NCBI GenBank assembly: GCA_020310875.1
Contig: CM035427.1
Coordinates: 93,215,171 to 93,279,170 of the forward strand
DNA length: 64,000 nucleotides
From: Ceratopteris richardii
Taxonomy: Eukaryota; Streptophyta; Polypodiopsida; Polypodiales; Pteridaceae
Direction of reading: 5' to 3'
Of this stretch, positions 1 to 12,013 are shown one piece after another (position 1 is the first letter of the stretch; the number at the start of each line of letters is the position of its first letter). Made by a program: the position numbers and the translations under genes. Below the pieces are notes generated by a model, which worked only from the letters and a program-made list of their open reading frames with translations, did no database searches and was not told the origin of the DNA.

Positions 1-72
1 CTGAAGTTGAATAGTCAGAGTCGTCTTGGCTTTAAGAGCAGAATTTGCATGAAACAAATCGGCAGTTGTAGT

Positions 73-1740
73 CTAGAGTTCTACAGTAGTTTGCTTAGCT
101 AAATCAACCATCTCCTGTCCTCTCTGCATGACTTCATCAAGCTGGATTCGTGTTTCTTCCAACAAATTTCCCATTGCCACTCTAGCGTCTTCTTTATCCT
201 GTACTAGCTGTTTTAACTGAGTGATCTCTTCATCATGAGCATTTATCAAAACATCTTTGGCGGTCAATTCGGCCAATGCTGCATCGCGCTGAGCAATTAC
301 GGTATCTTCTTCTGCAAGCCTGGCTTGAAGCTACTGAAGTTGCATCTGCAAAATATGGTTTTCTGCTTTGACAACATCTGCTTTCTCCTGTAGTGGGGCA
401 ATATCAGCTTCGAGAACATCAACCTTGTGTTGCAACTCCTGTCTGATATTGTTAGTGGCCATCTTTAGTTGCATTGGTAACTGTTGCGAGAATTGGATCA
501 ACAGGCGACCCTTCGATTCAAGTTCATGAAACATTGGAACCAGAAGAGGAAGAGGAGGAAGTGGTTGGGATGAAGAGGCTAATAATAGATGAGGGGAAGA
601 CGGTGGAGAATAGGCGGGAGAAGAAGATGGAGAAGGGGGTTCGTCGGGAACAATAGGTTGGACTAGAACAATTGGTTCAACAGTTTTCATGTTGGAAGGA
701 AGTGGGGTAGGCACCAACACAATTCCGGTGGGCTTTTGCATTGTCGCTTCAGTTCTGTCAATGATAGCATCAACCAAAGCAATTACTTCATTGACAATCT
801 CAGTAACAATGTCCTGCACATCATCTTGGGTTTGTTGGTGCGAATCCTCCTTAGAAGAAATTTCTTCAGAGTCAATGGTGGATGCACTTTGTTCCTGCTC
901 GTGATTCGGAGAAGAAGGACCAGAAGACTCCACGTGAATTGAAGTGACGATGTCATGGAAAACCTCTTCTTCATGACCGACATTGGAGCCTTGCACTTGG
1001 CTCTCCCACGGACTTATACGGGTGTGTTTTCGACGAAGGAGTTGGAAGAGATCTTCATCCTCATCCTCCTCATCGTCGAGCACTTGAACAGAGTCTTCAT
1101 GGAACAAGATAGGAACGTTTGGAGGCGGTTGCGCGGCTTGGAGTACCGGAAAAAGAAAGGTAAGGATATGGGGTAGACGAGAGCGCGGAAGATCACCCTT
1201 ATTAACATGTTTAATAACCGTAACACATTCACGGTGAATGCGTCGGAAATAAAAAGATGCAAAATTGACAGACTCACGAGAAGCCATGTCAATCATCGAG
1301 TAAAAGGGATGCAAAATCCCGTAGGTATGTTTTTGCGAATTTAGGATAGCAACTAAAAATTGCAATGCGGTACGTTCCGGATCAGGGCGACACAGAATGG
1401 TGTACTCATTAGATGAGTGCCGTGGGAATAACGTGGTCATGGTAGCGAGAGGAAGGAGAGGACCATTTTCCAATCCATCCCGAGGAAGTCAGAAGGCATC
1501 GGCAAACGAGGCCAGAGTGATCACTACGCGTGTCGGTAAGCAAAGGATAGGCCAACTCTGCTCCGTAGCAGGTGTGGCAGCGATAGCGGCAATAATCTAT
1601 GCATAAAATGGGTGACACTCCACTAAATGCCAAGACAATTCACCGAAGTTCAAGAGGCCACGAATACGCAAATACTCACTCACTTCAGGGGTGAGTCCTT
1701 CATGGAAGGTAGCAACATTGGCTAATGCTTCCATGACGCG
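73..1740 (-). pseudogene. Extra ORF in env position of the left Ty3 element (unknown function)
   Basis: It lies downstream of integrase in the same sense and begins near a MEALANV start around 1735. Visible parts, in order, are an N-terminal globular stretch with the phrase SEYLRIRGLLNFGELSWH, a second region with FYFRRIHRECV, an acidic patch (DDEEDEDED), a Ser/Pro-rich linker (SPSSSPAYSPPSSP), and a C-terminal heptad-rich coiled coil that continues to the left edge of the range. I see no signal peptide or clear membrane span, so an envelope role is not supported. Athila and related plant Ty3 elements are known to carry additional ORFs at this position. It is broken in about three places. Function unknown. 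Confidence 0.55.
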
Positions 1741-2040
1741 CACGCGAAAGCACAAGAACACAGAGAACACAGAAACACACAAACACAATAGCGATTAATA
1801 ATGAAAGAATTAAGATTAAGTAGACATACGATAACATGAGGTGATCGAAAACCCTAATCATCGCGCGGTATTGAAATGATAACTTCCATAATTACGGCGT
1901 GCATGCATGAGCAGAATCAGTAACACAGGGCGGCGATTAATCATATTTAGATATCAACACGAGGAGAGTTACAGTCTATATTCAACCAAAATACGGAAAT
2001 AAAAAGAAAATAAGTGACACGCGGAAGAACGAAGAACACG

Positions 2041-3432
2041 TCAGCGATGATCAGGCGGTTGGTGATATGGGCGTAACTTTGAACCATTAATCGCTTTGGG
2101 AAGGGAAACTCCGGTCAAGGTATTCAACCAAAAAGTAGCGGGTCCCACTTGCTCACTAATCCGGTAAGGACCAAACCACCGTAATTTAAATTTTCTAGCA
2201 GAACGATTTGATTTAGCATTATAAAATAGCATAAGTTGGCCCACCATAAACACAGGAGTCTTGAGGAAACGATCATGAGTCCGGGCTTGCCGCAACTGAA
2301 CTTCTTGAAGAGTTAGGAAGCTTTCCCAATGATGTTCATCCAAGGCTCTCAGTGCCTCCAACCGAAATGGCAACGAGTCTTCGGGCAACAATTTCTGAGT
2401 GAGGGCCACGCGTAGGCTTGGCACTACAATCTCCATCGGCGTGATTGCTTCCAACCCATAAGCAAGCTTGAAGGGAGTCATTCCGGTTGCCACTTTGTAT
2501 GTAGTCCGGTATGCCCATAAAACTGCGGGAAGTAACTGGTCCCAACGTTCTAGAGATTCCACGACCAATTTGGGAAGCATAGTCAACAGAGTCTTATTGG
2601 TGCTTTCAGCCAATCCATTGGCACGGGGATAGTATGGTGAACTGAATTTATGCAGAATTTGAAAAGTGTGCGTTAGTACTCGCATTAAATTGTTGGCAAA
2701 ATGTGTTCCTTGATCTGTCACAAGTTCCAGAGGTAATCCATAACGCGGGAATACATCCTTCATCAGACATTTGACCACCGAAACAGCTGTGGCCGACCGT
2801 AAAGCCCAAGCTTCCGCCCACCTGGTGGCATAATCCGTACAAGTCAGTATATATCGATTGTTGTTAAGAGTGGCTCGTGGTGTTATTGGTCCAATAAAAT
2901 CAAGACCCCACTTCTGAAAGGGTTCCAAAGGTAAGACAGGTTGCAGAGGAAAGAGATGCCGATGTAATGGTTGTCCAGACTGTTGACAAGTGTCACACCG
3001 CTACACAAACTGAGTCACGTCTTTGTACATAGTAGGCCACCAGAGCCCGCTTTGCAAAATTTTACGATGATTAAGATCGGCTGCAAAATGTCCACCGGAG
3101 GGTAATGAATGAGCCATAGCAATAACCGAGTCTGCTTCATGTAGGGGAATACATCGAAGTAAAACACCCGTATGATCCATGTAGTACAGTTGCTCTACAA
3201 TCAACCAAAATCTGCGACTGTAAACTGCAATTTTTCGTCGCAGAGCAGGGGAAGTATGAGGAGGAAGACATCCATCAGTTAGAAAAGTGAGTAACATATC
3301 ATAGTAGGTAGGCAACACAAGAGGTTCTGTAGAGTCTTCAGGAGTTGGCTCAGTAGCGTAAATGGCTGGTGAAGTGTCATCAACCCCCACCGCAGCTTCA
3401 CCGGAATCCAACCGAGATAGAAAATCTGCCAA
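2041..3432 (-). pseudogene. Integrase of the left Ty3 element
   Basis: Fossil integrase that would insert element cDNA into the chromosome. The zinc-binding N-terminal part is near 3001-3130 (phrase GGHFAADLNHRKI). The catalytic core has its first Asp in KWGLDFIGP (about 2900), the second in VTDQGTHFANN (about 2715) and the Glu in NGLAESTNK (about 2610). The C-terminal part shows the GPYRI and SKLRPYH phrases typical of non-chromovirus Ty3 integrases, and no chromodomain follows. It sits directly downstream of RT-RNase H in the usual Ty3 order. It is interrupted once between the zinc domain and the core. Confidence 0.9.
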
Positions 3433-4794
3433 GGCATGTGCTGTGTCGGGTCGATGAACAACTTCATAGTCGAATTCCTGTAATAAAAGAACCCATCAAG
3501 CCAAGCGACCACCTAAATGTTGCTGCCCGACCAAATACACAAGTGCGGCATGATCCACGTGGAAGGTGAATTTTTAGCCCAACAAATAATGCCGGAATTT
3601 CTTCACAGAGTACACCAACCCGAGACATTCTCTTTCGGTCAATGAATAGTTTCTTTCAGCAGGGGCTAATTGGCGACTTGCATAATAGACAGGCCGAAAC
3701 CACTTGTCAGTTTGCTGCATTAAAACGCTGCCAATGGCTATGTTCGATGCATCTACAAAGACATGGAACGGGCGTTCCCAATCAGGGGGTTGCAAAATTA
3801 GAGCCTGCATCAATAATCCCTTTAAACAATCAAATGCAGTTTGGCATTCGGGAGTCCAATCATACTGCCATGGAGGACTAGTCAGCCGATTAAGTGGTGT
3901 TGCTAAATGAGCTAACCACCGTAAATATTTGCCATGCCACCGGATTTGACCTAGGAAGCGCATAACTTCTTTCGGTGTTGTAGGGAGTGGTGCCTGCAAT
4001 ACGGCTGCAACTTTATCCGGATCAACTTGTATGCCTTGCTGAGAGATAATATGGCCGAGGAGTTTGCCACAGGAGACCGTAAACACAGATTTTTCCAGAT
4101 TCAAGCATAATTGGTATTCGTGGCATTTTTCAAAGCAGCACCGTAAATGATACAGGTGCGCCGCAATCTTGCCGAATAAGGAGAAGTCGTCCAAATATAC
4201 TTGCATAAAAGCAGTCAGGTAGGGTGAAAAAACTTCTTGCATACATCGTTGAAATGTGCTTGGAGCATTCCTTAACCCAAACCACATTACCATACAAGCA
4301 TAAACACCCCAATTCGTGATGAAAGCTGTTTTCGGTATGTCATGTTCTACCATTCTCACCTGGTTATAACCACTATAGCCGTCTAGAAAGGAGTACATCT
4401 CATGCCCGGCCACTCTGTCAAGCATTGTGTCTAGAAAGGGGAGAGGAAATGGATCAGGTACTGTGGCCGCATTCAATTTTCGTTAATCCACACAGATACG
4501 CAGTTGTTTATTTTTCTTCAGGACAATCACGATCGGAGATATCCATTCAGCGTGCTCAATTGGTACAATGAATCCCACCTTCAATAACCGATCGAGTTCT
4601 GCTTTGACCTGTGCTGCATAATTGGGGTTCATTCGGTAACTGGATTGTTTGATTGGCTTTGCCTCAGGTTTGAGCACTACCCGATGTTGATAGATCCACG
4701 GATCAAGACCTTTCATATCGCGATAGTCCCAAACAAAAACATCGAAAAACTCACGCACGAGTCGGATCAAATCTTCTTGAAATGCCTCAGACAA
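3433..4794 (-). pseudogene. Reverse transcriptase and RNase H of the left Ty3 element
   Basis: Copies element RNA into cDNA and degrades the RNA. The RT fingers/palm begin near 4794 (LIRLVREFFDVFVWDY). The palm carries PFLDTMLDRVAG, the MWFGLRNAPSTFQR box (about 4260) and the YLDDFSLFG catalytic box (about 4180). The connection domain has LGHIISQQGIQVDPDK and RFLGQIRWHGKYLRW. RNase H starts near FHVFVDASNIAIGSV (about 3760) and continues past RECLGLVYSVKKFRHYL. The family match is unambiguous from these motifs. The region is interrupted a few times. Confidence 0.9.
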
Positions 4795-5019
4795 ACCTGC
4801 CTTAATCTTAACTAGTCACAGGTTGGCATCATCACCCAAATTATATGTTACTAACTGATCTTCCAAGACATAAAATTATCGAGGTTTCACCAGATTGTCA
4901 GCTGACTGTAAAAGCTTATGTAGGATGGCTCCATCCATAGCAACACTATCATCTGCATCCACCTCTCCGGTCACGGGAACAACTGTACACGCTACCGGAC
5001 TGCACGTGTCCGCTATTGA

Positions 5020-5878
5020 TTAAAGATCTACAGTACCTAAGGAGATCAGATCTTTATTGTTTTCCAGAAACACCTCTTCTTCATCGTCAGATAAGCCATC
5101 CAACATGGGGACCGGCTCCGCTAGATATGGTCTAGCATGAAGCTCGCAGGGCTGGATAGCATCCAGTTTAACAACATATTTACGGTGATGATCTTTGAAA
5201 GTCAATTCCTTCGCTGACCAATCTTGTACAACTTTGGCCTGTTTCAACCATGGTCGACCGAAAAGGAGATTGTAAATCGAGGCTGGATTCTGGTATTTCT
5301 AAGACTACAAAAGTCATTTTGAACGTGGTACCTCGCAGAGTAATCGGGATATTCCGTACTAATCCCACGGGATGGACTCGAGATTGGTCTACCATTCTTA
5401 CAAAAAATTGGACGGGCTCGATTTGGGCCCACCCCAATTTCTTGCAGAGGGCTGCAGTTGCTATAATCACACCCGAACCGCCATCAATTAGCACCTGAGT
5501 AATCTTTTGATTTTTATGCCAGACAGTGATTAATGGGACTGAATGATCCACCGTAGAATCAGTTTCCGGTTGTATTGTTGCAGTCGCCGGAGTATCGGGA
5601 GATCCAGGACTGACCTGTTGTTGAAATTGCTGCCTGACTCCTGGCACCAATGCGAGCAACTGTCCCAAAGGGAGAGTAATTGAAGCCTTAGATAAAATCT
5701 CCCATACCTGATCTGTTTGAATCGTACTCCTCTCCGCTTCTAATGATGATTCTGGTGTTACTGGGTTAGGATTTTGTTCATTTGCTCTCGCCTTTGGCAA
5801 GGGAATCTGTGTTACCGGAATTGGATCAGGAAACATAGTTTGCTCTTTAGCTGCCCATTGACTAGCTTTGGTATACAT
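5020..5878 (-). pseudogene. Aspartic protease region of the left Ty3 element
   Basis: Retropepsin-like region between gag and RT. The substrate-cleft motif reads VLIDGGSGVIIATAAL near 5500, preceded by a linker with LLALVPGVRQQF and followed by a VGLVRNIPITLRGTTF stretch typical of plant Ty3 proteases, then FRSTMVETGQ. The order gag-protease-RT is the normal one for the family. The more C-terminal part (5020-5247) has LDAIQPCELHARPYL and an acidic segment, and probably belongs to the protease-RT linker. It is broken at about one or two places. Confidence 0.75.
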
Positions 5879-7290
5879 TCACTGCTGCTCACGGATACCA
5901 GGTTTGAACACCTCAGCTGCTGGTTGCAATTGCTTACCTGATCTTGTCTGGACCACTACTGCTTGTGATTCCACTGGTGAGATATAGACCATGTTGGTCA
6001 TCGGGTTTTGACGCTCCTTCTTCCTTTTGTCGTATTCTGTTGCATCCTTGCAAAATCTCTGGATGTGGCCAATCTCACCGCAAAAATGACATCGACGTGA
6101 TGGCAGAGAAGTACCGTCCATTGATGTACCCGCCTGCCATCGATTGGCATTGAAATTGGTATTCCGCTGTCCCTGGTAATTTCTGTATCCTTGCGACTGA
6201 TTGTTTCGCATCTGTGGTGGCACATAATGGGTGGCTGGCTGACCTGGTTCTTGTATAATAGCATTTACAGCTGCTCGTCCCTACACTTTAGCATTATACA
6301 CACAATTTTCCGTTGAGTGTCCGATTGTGTTGCAGATGGCACAATACATCTAGTTAAGGGCACATGTAGCACTGGTGTGCCCTGGATTTTTGCACTTGGT
6401 GCAATACATCTGTTTAGCCGGATCATCTATAACGTTCTTACTGGCTTTCAGCCACTCGAAGTCTTCGGTGAATCCCCCAACTTTATGCTCTAGTTGCAGT
6501 GCCATCGCAATAACAACATCTAGTGTCATAGCCCCCACACAGCGGATGATCATGATTTGTCTTAGCTTTGGGGTCAAACCGTTAATGAACCACTGGGTTA
6601 TAACATCATCCGGTAGATTAGCATGTGCCGGAGGCAGTTGTCTTAAATGAGTTCTAAACAATGTTGCGTATCCTTGAACAGTCTGGTGTGGCTTCTACTG
6701 ATTGTTCTACAAATAGTCAAAGATTTCGGCAGGGTTTTTCTTTAACCGAAACCTCTGTAAAAACGCATCCCTTACAGCATCATAGTTAAAGAAAGGGTTG
6801 ATATCATACTCTGCTAACCATCTCACTGCTTCATTGACTAATGTTGCCTGAAATACGATGGCCTTATACGCCGGATTGGGTGGATGGTTTAGCACTGCAT
6901 AGCTTATTTCAAAGGTGCGCACATGCGCATCAGGGTCGTCACCTATAAATCCACCAAACTTTGTGTAAGTCACCCCGGTTGGAACTGGTCGAAGTGGAAT
7001 GATTGGAGGTGGCTGTTGCTATTGCTGCTGTTGTTGTTGTTGTTGTTGCTGTTGTTGAACACTCATGGTGCTATTAGTGGTACCGTTACTGGTTCCTAAG
7101 TTTTGAGGGTGTGTCTCTTGTCCTTCGGAATCTGTATTATCAGACTGCTCACCTTTCGTCTCGAAAATAGCATTCAGTCTCTTACGTATCTCCAAATCAA
7201 ATAGCCTATCCTCCGCTTTGGTATCAAACGTAGGCAAGCTTACCCCGAACAGTGGTGTACGTAATAAAGATCCACCATGGAGTATCACAC
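5879..7290 (-). pseudogene. Gag of the left Ty3 element with two CCHC zinc knuckles and a poly-Gln tract
   Basis: Capsid/nucleocapsid protein. From N to C there is an N-terminal segment ending in a Gln homopolymer (7019-7065), a capsid-like retrotransposon gag domain (DPDAHVRTFEISYAVL to FLQRFRLKKNPAEIFDYL, 6707-6973) and the second half with WFINGLTPKLRQ (about 6590). Two knuckles of CX2CX4HX4C form follow: CTKCKNPGHTSATC near 6370 and CHFCGEIGHIQRFC near 6070. Two knuckles about 300 bp apart is a recognisable arrangement. It is broken in several places. The stretch 7290-7797 upstream is probably leader or poorly conserved N-terminus. Confidence 0.85.
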
Positions 7291-7797
7291 TGTCACCGGA
7301 AAACTATAAATTCCCACCAACTGGGGCCGAACTTTCACCGAAACTTGTCGAACTTTCAACGAAACAGGGTATACTTCCTTCGGCAACGATCTCTCTGGGT
7401 AACACAATTTTATCCCCGAAAAGGTTCAAACTCTAAGCCGATGGTATCAAATCCACTGAGCATTGCGTCCCTGTACACTCTGAAGTTATTGTACCTTCTT
7501 CAGACTGTATCGAAATTACACCGGAATCTACCAAAATCTCAGCATTTATCACCGAACTGGTACCGAAATCCCGACTAACTGGCTTCGATTCTTCGGCAAC
7601 TGGGTTTAAATGGCCTGCACCTCTACCACCTAGAGGTGTCCCTAACAAATTTGGTACTGTCGAGGGATGCTGATCTCTCCTATACTTCGGATAAGACTCA
7701 TCGGACCGAGTAACAGGAATATATCACCTCTGCACCACTTGCCTTATGTACTGCTCCACCTTACTGATTATTCTCAATCCATTGCCATCTTCCCACA
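7291..7797 (-). other. Leader / possible gag N-terminus of the left Ty3 element
   Basis: Lies between the primer site and recognisable gag. A minus-strand open stretch at 7433-7648 may be an N-terminal extension of gag, but it has no motif I recognise. The plus-strand readings through here are shadows. Confidence 0.3.
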
Positions 7798-7807
7798 AAT
7801 GGCACCA
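7798..7807 (-). promoter_or_regulatory. Primer-binding-like site of the left Ty3 element
   Basis: On the minus strand the sequence tggtgccatt lies one base inside the LTR edge (tgttaaaag on the plus strand at 7809). Position and the leading TGG match a tRNA 3'-CCA primer site. I have not assigned the tRNA. Confidence 0.5.
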
Positions 7808-7808
7808 G

Positions 7809-8440
7809 TGTTAAAAGTGTGCTTTTCCTTCACAGACACTTTTAAACTCTTTTCGGGTTCTTGGGGATGATAGGGTTCTGATAAATCAGAGGCCCTATAT
7901 CTTATTTTCCCATTTAACTTATTAAGTAAGCAGTACGTTAAAGTTCAATATAACGCCTTCTACACAGTAATAATGTTCATATTCCAACTAAGCTTTCCAC
8001 AGTAGATAACGCAGGAATTATTAATTAACGTCGCACAGCCTTATTATCGGCAACATACCATTACTGCGTTAATCACCAATTGATGTAGCTTAACAAAGTA
8101 AGAGTTACAGTACTCAGAATTTAAGAACGCTGCACTAGGGCATCTCCACAGGCCGCAAATCGCCCAGACAGACAGTCTGGCAATCTCGTTCCTCGCTACC
8201 GGAGAGTCACCGTAATGCCTTTTCATTAATTGATAAAAAGATACAACACTTTGCTACGACCTTTCGGTGCGTGCGGTAATGGAAAATAGGAATTACATAA
8301 TGCCAATCCGGCGACCTTACATATGGTATGGATAGACCCACAATGAGTGCATAAGTAGCCTAATTACAAGTTCTAAAAGGACCATATGAAATGCAACTAG
8401 AATATATATCTGCACTAATTAACTAGGTGCTAGCATCTTG
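7809..8440 (-). repeat. 5' LTR of the left Ty3 element (right edge uncertain)
   Basis: The inner edge is fixed by a tg at 7809 next to the primer site. The sequence to about 8440 is non-coding and has a different composition from what follows. The partner LTR is outside the window, so the outer edge is an estimate. Confidence 0.45.
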
Positions 8441-8888
8441 CTGATGGATTGAGAAAAGTAGTGGACCAATTGAGAAACTGCAAGTGCCCTTGCAGAATCG
8501 ATCACCCAATGGTCAAGTTCTAGAATGGATTATGCATAGATAAGAAAAGAACTATGTACATAGTTATGAGTTTCCTTAAAAGACGGATGACTTTGGGATG
8601 ATGCTTATTGAGTTGAAGGTGCAAGATCCTAAGGAAGATGGTCTCATAGAGGGATGAAGTATGTCTAGGGGAAAGTCCTTGCTAACAAGAACCCAGTAGC
8701 TACAACCAAGATACCTCAAGATAGTTCTATAATAGAAGTGTATGTGAATGAAGCCACAAAAAAAAAAGCATTCTAGAAGTTTAGATCAAGCAAACCTCAC
8801 ACAAAGTATGAGTTTTTAGTATATCAGTTTGTAGACCCACAAAACCTAGGAAAAGAAACTTATCTAGGTTATGACTCATAGAGGATGT
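8441..8888. other. No gene seen
   Basis: AT-rich stretch between the left Ty3 LTR and the next element. It holds short broken open stretches and one A-run near 8758, with no recognisable motif. It was the target into which the 8894-23800 element inserted; its continuation is at 23806. Confidence 0.4.
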
Positions 8889-8893
8889 ATCTA
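8889..8893. repeat. Target-site duplication, left copy (atcta)
   Basis: Five bases immediately before the TG of the 5' LTR, identical to 23801-23805 immediately after the 3' LTR. Confidence 0.85.
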
Positions 8894-9184
8894 TGTTATA
8901 TGAAGTCAATAAAGGAGGAGATGGGAACCATCTCTTAACCTCATTTTAGATGGATTTACACATGAGTGCCATGTGGCACCCATGTGTAGCTCTAAGGACT
9001 CATTCAATGATTGAGAGAGATATTAAGTGGGTAGTACGTGGCTGGGCAGCGTGAGAATGCGAAGGAATCTCCGTGTGACAGTAATTTGAAGGTTGGTACG
9101 CATATCGCGAACTGTGCAGGTTGGAAGGTACATCAAAATGATGGGTATTCATCAGGAAACGGCGGCCGAACCGGGGAACTGACA
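8894..9184 (+). repeat. 5' LTR of the gypsy mosaic element
   Basis: Starts tgttatatgaag and ends ctgaca, two bases before the primer site. It aligns over its whole length without gaps to 23510-23800, with about 19 mismatches concentrated in the second half. Confidence 0.9.
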
Positions 9185-9186
9185 GT

Positions 9187-9198
9187 TGGTATCGGAGC
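9187..9198 (+). promoter_or_regulatory. Primer-binding site, initiator-Met tRNA type
   Basis: tggtatcggagc, two bases after the LTR, differs by one base from the common plant initiator-Met site tggtatcagagc. Confidence 0.85.
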
Positions 9199-10253
9199 GA
9201 AGGAGCGCGAATACAGAGACAATCCAAATTTGACAGGTGCTTCAGTCAAGCAACGAACGTTGGCACAGAGGATAGACCACTCTTCCTCTTCCCATCCTCT
9301 TGGAAGAGAATGATACCTATTTGCTCTTCTTTATATAGAGAGAAGACTGCGATTTCTACAGCACCTATGGGATAAAAGCTCCATTCAACAGGCACTCTAA
9401 GTATTTTTTTTTTGCTTCACGATGACAGAAAATCTGAGCTGAATTAAAGGAAACTCTCGAAGTTTTTTTTTGGAGAATCTTGGAGTATTAAAGTGATGCT
9501 ATAGATCAAAATTTGGCCAAGAGATAATATATCCATGTAATATGGGCTATGGTTATGGGGTATGGGCTTTGGGTAGTTTCAAAAAAGCTTCAGTCCCTCA
9601 GTTTTGGCCTTCTCAAAGTCATCCATCCATGAAGATGAGTACTTTCACTTCACATCGGTGACATACCCAACTTCCCCACACCATAGCTTCTTCATACAAT
9701 ATCAGATTTCAAAAATCTTGGTCATCTTTTGAAGCTACACTCCTAAGATTTGCTCAAAAACCATTGGTGTTGGATTTGGACGAGATTTGCCCCACCAAAA
9801 TCTCTCTGCAGCACTTCAGCATGAACTAGGCGGCCACTCTTGAGCCTAGTTTTTCGTCATCCGAACTCCAAATCCACTTTCTTCACTTGAAGTACAGGTG
9901 CTAGGCAGCAAATTATGGACTGGCGAGGATTGTTATATCTCTGAAATTGCTCAGTTTCAATCAATTTTCCCGGTTGGGGCTATTCCCACGTGCTTTTGGT
10001 GTTGTTTTGGATCGTTTATGGTGATTAGAACCTCCCCGGACCAACCGGACATTTACAATTTTCTTTTGGGCCTGGCGAGGATTCAAAATCAGTGACTTCA
10101 AGCATCAAGGACCACTTGGATTTTGCTTCTGCAGCTCTACTTTGTAACAGGGAAGTGCTCTTGTGATATATTTCTCTTCTTCTTGCATATTTGAGCTTTA
10201 CTTCCATTCATTTTCATATACTCTAGTTAGCAAACGGGGGAAGGGTAGAAAAC
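9199..10253 (+). other. 5' leader of the gypsy mosaic element
   Basis: About 1.05 kb without a recognisable gene between the primer site and gag. Short open stretches (for example 9898-10095) have no motif. A long untranslated leader is usual for plant LTR elements. Confidence 0.6.
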
Positions 10254-11400
10254 ATGGAATCTAAAGGCAAACAAGTAGTTGAAACCACTTCTCCACCTAA
10301 AGAGCAACTAGAGGATCCTGATTCTAGAATGGAAGAAGTAGAAGTAGGGCAAGAAATAGAAGATAATTTAGAAGAGAAAGAGCCTTCACAGGAAGAATAC
10401 ACATATGAAGAACTTATCGATGAATTTGTCGCTCGTGACCAATTCATAGGCTTCAAAGAGCAAACCCTTAAATTAGAGAAAGATCTTGGTAGCATCACAT
10501 CATTAATACAGCAGCTTAAGTCTCAAATGATCTCACTTGAGACTAGTGTCATCTCTTTCCTAGCTAGGAAGGAAAGAGAGACCCCTCCTACTCCTTTGGA
10601 GCTCACTAGGAAAGATACTTCTCTTCCTAGTAAGCATAAAGGAGAGAGCTCTAGGGAAGCTCCCCTCCTGAAAGATTTAAAGCCACCTACCTTTACGGGG
10701 GATGACCGAGATAGGAATAAGGATGCAATCTACACTTTTTTACAAAAGTGGCATGATTTGCATCAATTGAAGGGCACCCCACCTGAGTATCGTGTACTTG
10801 AGGTGAGTCTCTCCCTCGGCCCACGTGCTTATAAGTGGTGGATGAGTCTTAAGGAGGTGAACTCCATCCCTACTGACTGGACTCAGTTTGAGACTCTTTT
10901 CCTAAAAGAGTTTCTTCCTAAGAACGAGGAGGAGAGGAATTGGGATGAGTGGGATAGGATTACTAAGAGAGGTAGGCCTCTTTCGGTCTATCTATCCCAC
11001 TATAGAGAGATCATTTTGAAACTTAAGGGCTTAGATGATTTTCAAAAGACCAGAGGGTTTGTTAGAGGCTTAGACAAAGCCATAAAGAGGAAAGTCAGAA
11101 GGAATGCACCTAAGACGTTTGAGGAGGCGATCAAATATGCACAGATTTATGAGGACCATAACCATCCTCAGTATACTCCTATGGAGAAGGATCAGCCCCT
11201 CAAGCCTCTTAGTACGACTAAATTCAAGAAGAAGTTGCCTTTTGGAAAAAACAAAGTTTTTATTAAAAAACAAAGTTTTTATTAAAAAAACAAAGATCAC
11301 AAGGGCCTAGATTATCCACAGACCAGTTTGATAAAGCCAAAAGAGAGAACCTGTGTTTTAGGTGCCTATCTCCTAGCCATTGAGAGTGGAACTACCCACT
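10254..11400 (+). pseudogene. Gag of the gypsy mosaic element
   Basis: Starts at ATG 10254 with an acidic N-terminal half and a likely coiled coil (residues about 60-100: FKEQTLKLEKDLGS, IQQLKSQMISLETS). The retrotransposon gag (capsid) domain follows at about residues 140-290: FTGDDRDRNKDAIYTFLQKW, KWWMSLKEVNS, FLKEFLPKNEEERNW, LSVYLSHYREIILKL and FVRGLDKAIKRKVRR. A zinc-knuckle-like CFRCLSPSH stretch lies near 11350, just after the main open stretch. The domain order is normal for Ty3. Broken near its end. Confidence 0.85.
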
Positions 11401-11458
11401 CAAGAAGGGGGAAGAAAAGAAAAAGGGACCAGAGTCTAGTACGGCCCTCGAAAAGGGT

Positions 11459-12013
11459 AAAAAGGCAGTCCACCTAGTGCAGACCCTTCCTATTCATGGC
11501 ATCTCTAGCTGCAAGGGAGTGGAGGTGATGCACGAGGATATAGAGCACACCTGTTGTTTGACTCAGTCATTGTGGTCACCGCAGTTTGGACCACATGACT
11601 TAGTTAAACTGCATGGTAGTGTATACGGGACCAGGGTGCGGGTCATGATAGATGACTCGGCTACTCATAATTTTATAAACTATGCTTTGGTCAAGAAATT
11701 AAAGATTCCCCAATAGCCTAGTGCACATAAATAAATTGTATCTATGATGCCAGGGCAAGATAAAAGAATATGGGATACTATGGTATCCAATCTGGAAGTC
11801 AAGATGCAGGACTATACAGATTATATGGACTTCCAAATTATGAACATGGAGAGGAGAGATCTAGTCTTAGGAAGAGAGTGGCTATGGGGGTTGGGAGACA
11901 CACTTAAACATAGCTATCAAAATAACACACTCGAATTTGAAAAGAATGGAAGTAAAGTTTGTATTCAGGGAGAGAGAGAGATGTACCTAGTGCACCTCTC
12001 ATTTCATCACTAG
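11459..12013 (+). pseudogene. Protease region of the gypsy mosaic element
   Basis: Retropepsin-like. The segment around 11477-11716 includes VKLHGSVYGTRVRV and the active-site-like VMIDDSATHNFINYALVKKL, which matches the Ty3 ATHNFI signature. The following 11744-12013 stretch holds LVLGREWLWGLGD, the usual second half of the fold (LG.dWL motif). It sits between gag and RT as expected and is broken once or twice. Confidence 0.8.

Larger units (their letters stand above)
1..8440 (-). mobile_element. Ty3/gypsy LTR retrotransposon, non-chromovirus type, 3' end outside window
   Basis: Fossil element read on the minus strand. Its 5' LTR edge is at 7809, followed leftwards by a primer-binding-like site, gag with two CCHC knuckles, an aspartic protease, RT with RNase H, integrase, and an extra ORF in the env position. 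The integrase C-terminus ends in a KLRPYH-type motif with no chromodomain visible, which fits the non-chromovirus (Tat/Athila-like) side of the Ty3 family; that lineage call is inference. The 3' LTR lies left of base 1. The coding region is broken in several places (roughly five to ten), so the copy looks inactive and moderately old. The right edge of the 5' LTR is only estimated, from a change in base composition. Confidence 0.85.

Noticed and set aside
474-1606. Plus-strand open stretches opposite the extra ORF of the left Ty3 element
   Set aside because: Shadows of the minus-strand coding-like sequence; they have no element motifs of their own.
43-8440. Assignment of the left Ty3 element to a specific named lineage (Athila, Tat or other)
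   Set aside because: Integrase C-terminus and the extra ORF fit that side of the family, but a phylogeny is needed to separate the lineages.
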